Program-made: the position numbers and the translations under genes | Shown: positions 18,946 through 26,587 of the stretch, piece by piece | Layout of the letters: the number at the start of each line of letters is the position of its first letter | Position numbering within the stretch: the stretch's first letter is position 1 | Notes under the pieces: generated by a model | What the model was told of the DNA's origin: nothing | Database searches by the model: none | The model's input: the letters and a program-made list of their open reading frames with translations, nothing else | Origin: Actinomycetes bacterium | GTDB lineage: Bacteria > Actinomycetota > Acidimicrobiia > Acidimicrobiales > Acidimicrobiaceae | Assembly (NCBI GenBank): GCA_021826315.1 | Contig: JAKAZZ010000006.1 | Coordinates: forward strand, 1 to 64,000 | Length of the DNA stretch: 64,000 bases | Direction of reading: 5' to 3'

Positions 18946-20004
18946 CTAACCTCTGCGGAGGCCGACTAAACGTCGCCTCGCGTAATGACCCCTTAACCTG
19001 CCGAACAGCTCTCGCGCATTTGGAACAAAGACGCTTATCAAAAGCAGGCCCCCATTGATAAGGCCCATCGCCTGTTGTGGAAAGTTCGCCAGAAGAAGGG
19101 CGTTGCCGATAGCGCCAACGGTGGCCGCAGCCAAAACAACGCCAATGATAGTTCCACGACCACCAAAGATCGAGACCCCTGCTAGCAGAACGATCGAAAC
19201 TGCATTGAGCTCGAGGCCAGTTGCGTTATCGTACTCAGCAGTCGCCAAGCGAAAGGTAAAGAGAATTCCAGCCAAAGAACAGACAACACCGGAGAGGATA
19301 TAGAGGCGCATCTTGATCTGCTTGACCTTAATGCCGGAGTAGGCGGCTGCCTCCGAATTGGATCCGATCGCAAAGATAGACCGACCAAGAGGGGTAAAGT
19401 GAGCAACAACTCCAAAGATCAATGCCAAGATTAAAAAGATCCCCACTGACCACGGCAGTGGCGTCCCAGGTATCGGATTTACTCCGATAGTGGTGTAACT
19501 CGCCGGAAAGTTGGAGACGATATTCGAGCCGAGCAAAATTAGGGCGATGCCGCGATACAAGGTAAGGGTCCCGATGGTGACGGCAAGGGAAGGAAGGCCC
19601 AACTTGGTTACTAAAAATCCGTTGATAAACCCTAGGATGGCCCCGTCTATCAAGACGACGGGGATAATTAGTTGAATCGGCCAACCGTGTATCCAAAGAA
19701 AACCTAGCAACGAGGATGAAAGGCCAAGGATTGAAGCAACCGAGAGGTCAATCTCGCCTGAGATTACGATCAACGTCAGCGGAAGTGCCATGATGGCAAT
19801 ATCACCGACCGAAAGGCCAATGTTGAAGAAGTTCGCCGAGGTAAGAAATTGCGGCGATGCTACGGTACCAATAATTAGCGATGCGATCAGTACGATCCCA
19901 AGGCCACTCTCCCACCGCACGAGACTTCTTACATCAAAGGAACCCTTGGCTCCACGGTTGCTATCGATATCATCTTTTAGTTCGATCGTTTCAGCTTGCA
20001 ACAC
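18946..20004 (-). CDS. rhaQ: Rhamnose ABC transporter permease (second)
   Basis: A 352-residue inner-membrane permease of the BPD_transp_2 (ribose/rhamnose) family with about ten helices. Marks include GEIDLSVASILGLSSSL, INGFLVTKLGLPSLAVTIGTLTLYRG and IGSNSEAAAYSGIKV, the EAA-like coupling loop, and VSIFGGRGTIIGVVLAA. I start it at GTG 20004, preceded by GAGGAG, which overlaps the first permease by 14 bases. A start at 20046 would overlap by 56. It pairs with the preceding permease as a heterodimer. A 272-base gap separates it from rhaS. The rhaP and rhaQ names may be swapped. Confidence 0.88.
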   Translation of the reverse strand: MLQAETIELKDDIDSNRGAKGSFDVRSLVRWESGLGIVLIASLIIGTVASPQFLTSANFFNIGLSVGDIAIMALPLTLIVISGEIDLSVASILGLSSSLLGFLWIHGWPIQLIIPVVLIDGAILGFINGFLVTKLGLPSLAVTIGTLTLYRGIALILLGSNIVSNFPASYTTIGVNPIPGTPLPWSVGIFLILALIFGVVAHFTPLGRSIFAIGSNSEAAAYSGIKVKQIKMRLYILSGVVCSLAGILFTFRLATAEYDNATGLELNAVSIVLLAGVSIFGGRGTIIGVVLAAATVGAIGNALLLANFPQQAMGLINGGLLLISVFVPNARELFGRLRGHYARRRLVGLRRG

Positions 20005-21061
20005 GAGAACTCCTCTTGCGTAGTGACTTTGCGAGATAAAGGCCAATGCCGCGATCTAGAGCGATAGCCAAGATAAGCAGTAGACCACTTATCGCTTGGT
20101 CCCAAAAGGCTGAGACCCCTAGGACATAAAGTGACGAGTTGATGGTATTCAGAAGAAGTGCTCCGATAGCGGCACCGATCGCGCTCCCACTACCACCAAA
20201 GATGGCAACTCCTCCGACGACAACAGCCGTTACAACCGTGAATTCGTATCCGGTCCCCGCCGTGGAGTCGATAGTTCCGTAGTACGAGGCCCAGATAACA
20301 CCGGCTAATCCAGCGATTGCGCCCGAGATTGCAAAGGCAGTAAAGACTCTCTTAGCTATAGGGATGCCGACTAGACCAGCGGCTTGCTCACTAGAACCGA
20401 TGGCGTACAAGTCCCGTCCAGACCGATAGTTTTTGAGGTAGTAGGCACCTCCAAATACGACTATCGCGACAACGATCGAGATAATTGGAATAGCGCCAAA
20501 AGAGGCCGAAGTTACCGATAGAAAATTAGACGGTAGCGAAGAGGCTACAACTTGGCGACCACCGACGATAAGTACGTCTAAACCCCTAAATATGTAGAGT
20601 GAAGCTAGTGTTACGACGAGACTAGGCACTCTTCCGAACGCGATTAATACGCCGTTTACAACCCCTAGGACTAAGCCAATTCCGATCCCTACGGCAAAGA
20701 CAAAAACGATTGAGACGTGGTGAAATTGCTGGTAGAGATTAGACGATACAAAGGCTGACAGTCCAAGGATAGACCCAATTGAGAGATCAACGTTCTTAGA
20801 GACTACAACCATCGTCTCCCCAAGGGCCAAAAGGGCAAAGATAGTGGTGTCAATCAGGATGAACTTAATATTTTGCCCAGCTAAGAACCTTGGCTTGATA
20901 GCAGTAGTAAGAAGGACAAAGATGAACAGAATCCCAAAGATACCAAATTCACGCGCCCTAAAGACCAGTGACGTGAACTTAGAGGCACCGCTAGGAACCA
21001 ATTCAACCGAAGATCCGCTATTCGATGGGTTACTCTGAGAGTTTTGTTCTATTAGCGTCAT
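19991..21061 (-). CDS. rhaP: Rhamnose ABC transporter permease (first)
   Basis: A 356-residue multi-spanning permease of the same family as the gene behind it. It shows SKNVDLSIGSILGLSAFVSS, VNGVLIAFGRVPSLVVTLASLYIFRG, IGSSEQAAGLVGIPI (coupling loop to the ATPase) and VAIFGGSGSAIGAAIGALLLNT. The N-terminal 30 residues are polar and cytosolic. Its ATG overlaps the rhaT stop as ATGA, a sign of translational coupling. It forms the membrane channel with the second permease. Confidence 0.88.
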   Translation of the reverse strand: MTLIEQNSQSNPSNSGSSVELVPSGASKFTSLVFRAREFGIFGILFIFVLLTTAIKPRFLAGQNIKFILIDTTIFALLALGETMVVVSKNVDLSIGSILGLSAFVSSNLYQQFHHVSIVFVFAVGIGIGLVLGVVNGVLIAFGRVPSLVVTLASLYIFRGLDVLIVGGRQVVASSLPSNFLSVTSASFGAIPIISIVVAIVVFGGAYYLKNYRSGRDLYAIGSSEQAAGLVGIPIAKRVFTAFAISGAIAGLAGVIWASYYGTIDSTAGTGYEFTVVTAVVVGGVAIFGGSGSAIGAAIGALLLNTINSSLYVLGVSAFWDQAISGLLLILAIALDRGIGLYLAKSLRKRSSRVAS

Positions 21062-22572
21062 GCTGCCTTTACCTCCTTTGAGAGGGTCGCTGCGGCAATA
21101 ATTGCCTCTTCGGTCGCCCCTTTATGGTCAAACTCGGCGACTAGTCGCCCCTCACGCATCACCAATATGCGGTCGGCCAAGTTCAAGACCTCAGGAAGCT
21201 CCGATGAGATGACGAGTACGGCTACCCCGCTCTTAGCCAACTCCAAAATCAACCGATGGACTTCAGCCTTGGTTCCAATATCGATACCTCGTGTAGGTTC
21301 ATCCACAATCAAAACCTTTGGCGAACGCGACATCCACTTCGCCAAGACGACCTTCTGCTGGTTGCCACCGGAGAGGGTTGATACCGAGTTGCCTAAGTTG
21401 CCATATTTAATCTGAAGCTTCACCGACCAGTCTGCGGCAAAACGCGTCTCGGTCAAAGATCGAATGAGTCCCTTTCGCTTGAGGCTCTTGAAAGATCCCA
21501 TAGCAATATTTCGAGCTATCGACTGCTCCATAACGAGTCCCTGAAGGCGACGATCCTCAGGGACGAGACCTATTCCAGCGGCCATGGCGCTAGAGGGCGA
21601 ACCGCGCTTCAACGCCTTCCCGCCCACCTTTACTGAGCCATAGTCGTAGCGTCTAACCCCAAAGATGGCGGTTGCGACTTCACTCCTACCCGCACCAACT
21701 AAACCTGAAAGGGCGACTACTTCTCCTGCCGCAACGGTGAAAGAGATATCGGCAAATAGACCCTCTAGCGTCAGATGCTCAACTTCCAGCAGAGGCTTCA
21801 GGTCGATACCGCGAATTTGATCTGACCTTCGCTCAACGTCTCTGCCCACCATCGCCCTCACCAGCGCATCTTCGTTGGTCTCGCTGCTCATCGTGGTCAG
21901 GACGAAGCGGCCATCACGCATCACCGTAACCCGCTCGCATAGGGTAAATACCTCATCGAGGCGGTGCGATATGAAGAGGATCGCTACTCCCGAGTTCTTC
22001 AAAGTCTCAGCTACGCGAAAGAGGCGATGGACCTCGACAGATGAGAGTGCAGCGGTCGGCTCATCCATTATTATGACGCGAGCCTCCAATGAGAGTGCCT
22101 TGGCTATCTCGACTATCTGTTGCTCAGCTATCGACAATCCAAGGGCCAGTCGTGTTGGATCTAAATCCACTTCGAGGCGCGAAAAGATCACGCGAGCGGC
22201 CTTATTCATACTCCGGTAGTCGATCCTTCGAAAGCTTCGTTGAGGCTGTCGCTCCATAAATATATTCTCAGCAACGGTTAGGTCGGGAAATAGAGTCGGT
22301 TCCTGGTAGATCACTGCGACGCCAGCTTCGATTGCATCCCTAGGTGAGTTGAAAAACACTTCGTTTCCATCGAACTTTAGCGATCCCGAATCAGGTCGAT
22401 GGAGACCGGCAAATATCTTGACCAGGGTTGACTTTCCTGCGCCGTTTTCCCCTACCAATGCGTGCGCTTCTCCGGCGAAGAGGTCAATTTGTCCATCCTC
22501 TAGGGCGTGAACAGCGCCGAAGTACTTTTTTGCGCCCGTGAGTGATATCACAGAATCTTTATCATTACTCAA
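21058..22572 (-). CDS. rhaT: Rhamnose ABC transporter ATPase (two-domain)
   Basis: A sugar ABC ATPase with two nucleotide-binding domains, as in RbsA/RhaT. Domain 1 has GENGAGKSTLVK (Walker A), IAEQQIVEIAKAL and VIIMDEPTAALS. Domain 2 has the degenerate Walker A SGLVGAGRSEVA, then LSGGNQQKVVLAKW and VLIVDEPTRGID. The consensus second-domain Walker lysine is replaced by Arg, as is usual for this subfamily. I start it at TTG 22572, preceded by gggggaa. The open frame continues to 22665, but that region contains the regulator operator. It is the first gene of the rha operon. Confidence 0.9.
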   Translation of the reverse strand: MSNDKDSVISLTGAKKYFGAVHALEDGQIDLFAGEAHALVGENGAGKSTLVKIFAGLHRPDSGSLKFDGNEVFFNSPRDAIEAGVAVIYQEPTLFPDLTVAENIFMERQPQRSFRRIDYRSMNKAARVIFSRLEVDLDPTRLALGLSIAEQQIVEIAKALSLEARVIIMDEPTAALSSVEVHRLFRVAETLKNSGVAILFISHRLDEVFTLCERVTVMRDGRFVLTTMSSETNEDALVRAMVGRDVERRSDQIRGIDLKPLLEVEHLTLEGLFADISFTVAAGEVVALSGLVGAGRSEVATAIFGVRRYDYGSVKVGGKALKRGSPSSAMAAGIGLVPEDRRLQGLVMEQSIARNIAMGSFKSLKRKGLIRSLTETRFAADWSVKLQIKYGNLGNSVSTLSGGNQQKVVLAKWMSRSPKVLIVDEPTRGIDIGTKAEVHRLILELAKSGVAVLVISSELPEVLNLADRILVMREGRLVAEFDHKGATEEAIIAAATLSKEVKAA

Positions 22573-22651
22573 AGAAGTTCCCCCGAAGATTTCCAAGTAA
22601 ATTGTGAGGTTCACCCCCACTCGCCAACACCAAGATTGGAAAAATGTGTTA

Positions 22652-22665
22652 TTGAAACGTTTCAA
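22652..22665. promoter_or_regulatory. LacI-family operator upstream of the rha operon
   Basis: TTGAAACGTTTCAA is a perfect 14-bp palindrome with the central CG expected for LacI/GalR proteins. It lies 80 bases upstream of the rhaT start, in the divergent region shared with the LacI-family gene. Binding there would block the operon promoter in the absence of the inducing sugar. Confidence 0.8.
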
Positions 22666-22909
22666 AAACTTATCGATAGTGTAACGGCAATGTTAACGAG
22701 AATCAAGCCAGAATCTAAATTTCTGATAAATTTCTTTCAACCAGCATCACCTTCGTTAGTCACTCAAAGCGAACGGAGCCGAAATAGAGACGCAGAAAAA
22801 CCAAGTCAAAGTAGTAGGAATAGCAAAATAGCCGCGACGAAGAAAAAAATCAAAGTCTCCAAGCGCTAGTTCTAGATTCATTGCTATCGTACTAAGTAGG
22901 TTTGGCAAT

Positions 22910-22923
22910 AAAAAACGTTTCAA
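22910..22923. promoter_or_regulatory. Second, degenerate LacI-type operator before the regulator gene
   Basis: AAAAAACGTTTCAA keeps the central ACGTTTCAA of the perfect site at 22652 and differs at its first three positions. It sits 15 bases ahead of the regulator's ATG, so it probably serves for autorepression. Two sites 258 bases apart could also support looping. Confidence 0.6.
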
Positions 22924-22937
22924 CTTTCGGAGGAAAC

Positions 22938-24038
22938 ATGGCTGGAGATAGTGGCGCCCATGGAGATCTCTCCAGTAACGGCACACATCCAACCAAAGAT
23001 TCCAAAAAAGCTACCATTCGGGACGTCGCGAACAAGGCAAAGGTCTCACTCGGCACGGTCTCAAATGTACTAAACGATCCAGAACGAGTTGCGCCGGCGA
23101 CGCGAAATAGAGTCTTAAAGGCCATCGAAACAACTGGATTTGTTCGCAATATCGCAGCACGTCAACTGCGAGGCGGAGGCTCCAAAGCAGTTGGGATCGT
23201 AATATTAGACTCCTCAAACCCCTTCTTCACCGAGATGATTCGAGGAGCCGAAGACGCACTTCGACAAGAGGGCTACCTCCTCATCGCTTGCTCCACGGAT
23301 GGAAGTAACGACCGCGAGGCGATGTACCTTCGACACCTCGAAGAGCATCAAGTAGAGGGCGTTCTAATAACCCCAAGCAACGACGACTTGGAGCAGATAA
23401 TCGACTTTCACGACCGCGGCACACCTGTTGTGCTAGTTGATCGCGAATCGCATTCAGGAGAACTCTGCTCAGTTACCGTCGACGACGTCAGGGGTGGATC
23501 AATAGCGGTCTCACACCTCATCGACGAGGGGCACACGAAGATTCTCTTCATCAATGGCCCAACTACGATTCGACAGTGTCGCGACCGACGCGCCGGGGTC
23601 GATGTAGCCCTAAAGAGTCTAAAGAAGGTGGAGGAGGCCGATTGGATCGAGGTTGTCGATCTTGAAGTTCCTTCTCTCTCGATTGCATCAGGTGAAGAGA
23701 TCTCAATCGAACTGATCGACCTCGATCCAACGATCACCGCGATCATGTGCGCAAACGACCTCGTGGCAATCGGCGTCATGAGAGGACTTGCGCGAAGCGG
23801 CGCGGACCTTTTATCCCGTGTAGCTCTCGTCGGCTATGACGACATCACCTTTTCTTCGCTCGTTTCACCAGCCCTGACCTCGGTTCACCAACCACAATAT
23901 GACCTCGGATATGCGGCTGCGAGATTGCTCCTAGAGGAGCTCGGCGACTCCAACCACCGCCACCACGAGATTCGCTTCACACCCGATCTCGTTGTAAGGG
24001 AATCAAGCAGTGGCAGAAGTTCACAATCTCAAAGGTAA
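22938..24038 (+). CDS. LacI-family repressor of the rhamnose operon
   Basis: A 366-residue LacI/GalR regulator. Its helix-turn-helix and hinge helix are ATIRDVANKAKVSLGTVSNVLNDPERVAPATR...NIAARQLRGG. The sugar-binding domain follows, with IVILDSSNPFFTEMIRGAED, VEGVLITPSND, VDDVRGGSIAVSHLIDEGH and VGYDDITFSSLVSPALTSVHQP. The start at ATG 22938 has ggagg seven bases upstream. About 20 Gly/Ser-rich residues precede the HTH. It is divergent from the rha operon, and both flanks carry a palindrome of its family, so rhamnose or a pathway intermediate is the likely inducer. Confidence 0.88.
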   Translation: MAGDSGAHGDLSSNGTHPTKDSKKATIRDVANKAKVSLGTVSNVLNDPERVAPATRNRVLKAIETTGFVRNIAARQLRGGGSKAVGIVILDSSNPFFTEMIRGAEDALRQEGYLLIACSTDGSNDREAMYLRHLEEHQVEGVLITPSNDDLEQIIDFHDRGTPVVLVDRESHSGELCSVTVDDVRGGSIAVSHLIDEGHTKILFINGPTTIRQCRDRRAGVDVALKSLKKVEEADWIEVVDLEVPSLSIASGEEISIELIDLDPTITAIMCANDLVAIGVMRGLARSGADLLSRVALVGYDDITFSSLVSPALTSVHQPQYDLGYAAARLLLEELGDSNHRHHEIRFTPDLVVRESSSGRSSQSQR

Positions 24039-24080
24039 ACCCGTTACCAATCGCAAAGCAGAGCGAGCCGAGATAGAGCT

Positions 24081-24569
24081 TTATCTAACTACGAAGTCCA
24101 ACAAGGGATCGATGCACCGTTCGATGGTTCTAAGCGTTTCATCGTAGACTGAATTGCTCCTATGGTAAGGGTCAGCAACATCAAAGTCGCTCGATGCAAC
24201 CTTGGTAAGATGGTTCAACTCAGGGTCAAAGAACCGTAACATCGTAAGTTGTTCTGGGCTTGCCACAAGAGCAGCAAAGTGCGACAGATCTCTATAGTTA
24301 GAGTGATCCAGGGCTACATAGAGCACGCCGAATTCGACAAGTCTGTTACTTATCTGACGAGCACCATGGCCTTTATGACTAAAGCCGGCGCGATTGAGCG
24401 CTTGCAAAGCTTGTACATCGGCATCACCTCCGATGTGCCAAGAACCCGTACCAAAGCTCTCAACTTCGATCGGCAATCCACGATCGGCAACCCTACCTTT
24501 CGCAATGGCCTCGGCCGTTGGTGAACGACAGATATTACCGAGACACACAAATGCGATCTTATTGAACAT
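24081..24569 (-). CDS. Low-molecular-weight protein tyrosine phosphatase
   Basis: A 162-residue cytoplasmic phosphatase with the family's N-terminal P-loop FVCLGNICRSPTAEA, where Cys9 is the nucleophile and Arg15 binds phosphate (C-x5-R). The general acid aspartate lies in FDVADPYHR. Members dephosphorylate tyrosine or arginine on proteins and often act on polysaccharide-export kinases, but no kinase gene is nearby. It is convergent with the LacI gene, 42 bases apart, and probably transcribed alone. Confidence 0.9.
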   Translation of the reverse strand: MFNKIAFVCLGNICRSPTAEAIAKGRVADRGLPIEVESFGTGSWHIGGDADVQALQALNRAGFSHKGHGARQISNRLVEFGVLYVALDHSNYRDLSHFAALVASPEQLTMLRFFDPELNHLTKVASSDFDVADPYHRSNSVYDETLRTIERCIDPLLDFVVR

Positions 24570-25143
24570 GAGTAACCCTGCTTCAACCTATGCGTACTTC
24601 ACCTAAGAGTCCATTCCGCCCTCACCCATAAAGGTACAAACAGGGACAAAAGGCCACAAAGGCAATATAAGTGCCAGAAATGCATAATCAGCATTCAAAA
24701 TCATCAACGAAGTAAAACTTCCTATCATTCGAAGACCACCAGCGCTTTGCCCTCTTCGATTGAATATTAGCAAACTCGATTACCTCGCAGTGTTGATAGT
24801 TCTTTCGCATCTCATCAATCTTCAAAGGTGATCGCAACCATAAACTTCGAAGTTACGGTCTGCAACTTTATCCAACGAAGCCCCTCGTTAACATCTAGGC
24901 TTAGGCCGTTTCAAAAGACGAATTCATCAATACAAGGAACACTCACCACATGGCAACGTTAAAGGTCTACGCACTTTAGAGGTGAACGTAGGAGCTAAAG
25001 CGGTCCAGATACAGTTCAAAATTCGACCTGGCACCAAATCAACTTAACCCTTTCACAACTACTTCACTTAGAGTTGAACGAAGCAACTAAAAGAACGCGA
25101 CGTTCAGATGTAATGCGAAGCAATTTTCGAAGGGAATGGCAAT
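24570..25143. other. Intergenic interval, nothing supported
   Basis: The 574 bases between the phosphatase start and the SDR start are A+T-rich and carry stops in all frames. I see no hairpin terminator, RNA gene or conserved small protein. Both flanking genes are transcribed outward, so promoters for both should lie here. Confidence 0.4.
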
Positions 25144-25986
25144 TTGATACCGATCTATGAAAACTTACGAGGTCGCACTGCCGCTATCACTGGGGGAAGT
25201 GGCGTACTTTCAAGCGCCATGGCGAGAGAACTCGCTCGCCATGGCGTGAGCGTTGCGATCCTCAATAGAAGTACCGAGTCTGGGGCGAAAGTTGCTCAAG
25301 AGATCGTCGACTCAGGCGGTATCGCAAAGGCATTTACCTGCGATGTCACCAAAGCTGAAAGCATATGCGCAGCCAAAAAAGAGATTGACGAAGAATTTGG
25401 AAGATGCGAAATTCTAATAAATGGAGCCGGGGGAAACGTAGCTGAGGCAATCACAACTGACGAAACCTTCAAAGACGGGGCCAACTCTAATGATCGATCA
25501 TTCTTTGACCTAGAGATAGCTGCTTTTAGCAAGGTCTTTGACCTAAACCTGACTGGAACAATCGCAACGTCACAAATCTTTGCCAAAGACATGATAGGTC
25601 TACCTGGCGCAACAATCGTCAACATTTCATCTATGAGTGCATTTTCACCACTTACCAAAGTCCCCGCCTACTCGGCGTCAAAGGCTGGTATTAATAACTT
25701 CACTTCGTGGCTAGCCGTCTACCTTGCCAAATCTCAAGTCCGCGTAAATGCAATAGCACCTGGCTTTTTCCTCACGACACAGAATCGACACCTGCTGACT
25801 AACCAAGATGGATCGTTAACTCCCCGCTCGAAGAAGATCATAGGTAAGACACCCATGGCAAGATTTGGCGAGCCGCATGAACTCCTTGGAACTCTCCTAT
25901 GGCTCCTAGACGAAGAACTTTCCGGGTTCATAACTGGAGTAACTATCCCTGTTGATGGCGGATTCATGGCCAATAGCGGCGTATAA
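25144..25986 (+). CDS. SDR oxidoreductase, D-mannonate oxidoreductase-like
   Basis: A 280-residue classical short-chain dehydrogenase. It has an NAD-binding TGGSGVLSSAMARELARHG turn, INGAGGN, catalytic Ser in INISSMSA-like NISSMSAFSP, and YSASKAG (Tyr-Lys). The long segment FFLTTQNRHLLTNQDGSLTPRSKKIIGKTPMARFGEP followed by GVTIPVDGGFMANSGV is typical of the SDR-type fructuronate/mannonate reductases (UxuB/YjmF group). No other hexuronate gene is near, so the substrate is inferred from similarity only. The start is TTG 25144 with aaggga upstream. Confidence 0.8.
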   Translation: MIPIYENLRGRTAAITGGSGVLSSAMARELARHGVSVAILNRSTESGAKVAQEIVDSGGIAKAFTCDVTKAESICAAKKEIDEEFGRCEILINGAGGNVAEAITTDETFKDGANSNDRSFFDLEIAAFSKVFDLNLTGTIATSQIFAKDMIGLPGATIVNISSMSAFSPLTKVPAYSASKAGINNFTSWLAVYLAKSQVRVNAIAPGFFLTTQNRHLLTNQDGSLTPRSKKIIGKTPMARFGEPHELLGTLLWLLDEELSGFITGVTIPVDGGFMANSGV

Positions 25987-26507
25987 ATTCCAATCTAAAA
26001 CCCCAATAAAGTGATCCAACGAGCTTTTACTTGAAGGTCACATTGCCCGAACAACCTCCGAATAATTCCTTGAAATCGCTTAAGAGCCACGCTGTCGATC
26101 ATCCGTATAGCGATATCGCTCACGCAAAAAATTGAGCTAACTATTTGTACTTACCATTTGAACTGCTGGAAACGGAATCATTCGCGATTACATTGGCCAC
26201 CTCTGACACCGGATCCCATTCCCTACAACCGCGAACGAAGGGGCGACCCACAAGTGGAGAGGCTCCAAGTTAGGTTGATTTTCGATACATCGAAAGTATT
26301 AAAAAGACCTTACTTTATCCAACGATCCGCCCAGTGGGGGGGTTCATCACATGGACGAAACTTTAGGTGGAATGAGTACTGATAGATGTCTTGGCGTAAC
26401 TTATTCATGATGAGCTGGTACCGGAAGTAGAGTCTCTATAAAATACCCTCGGAATATCACAATTTATGAAGACTCTATAAAGCCGCCCAATTCACCGAAA
26501 TGAAATC
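25987..26507. other. Intergenic interval
   Basis: About 520 bases between convergent genes. I see no gene with a credible start. A short plus frame at 26158-26382 is Arg/Pro-rich and lacks family features. The interval ends in a strong bidirectional terminator. Confidence 0.4.
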
Positions 26508-26555
26508 AAAAAAGGGGCCGAGATGAAAGGCTTCACACCACTCGGCCCCTTTTTT
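26508..26555. terminator. Strong bidirectional terminator between SDR and MFS genes
   Basis: AAAAAAGGGGCCGAG at 26508-26522 pairs perfectly with CTCGGCCCCTTTTTT at 26541-26555 around an 18-base loop. It has T-runs in both directions and lies 33 bases after the MFS stop. Confidence 0.92.
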
Positions 26556-26587
26556 GAACTATTAAAAGTCCTAATTGCATAAAACAA

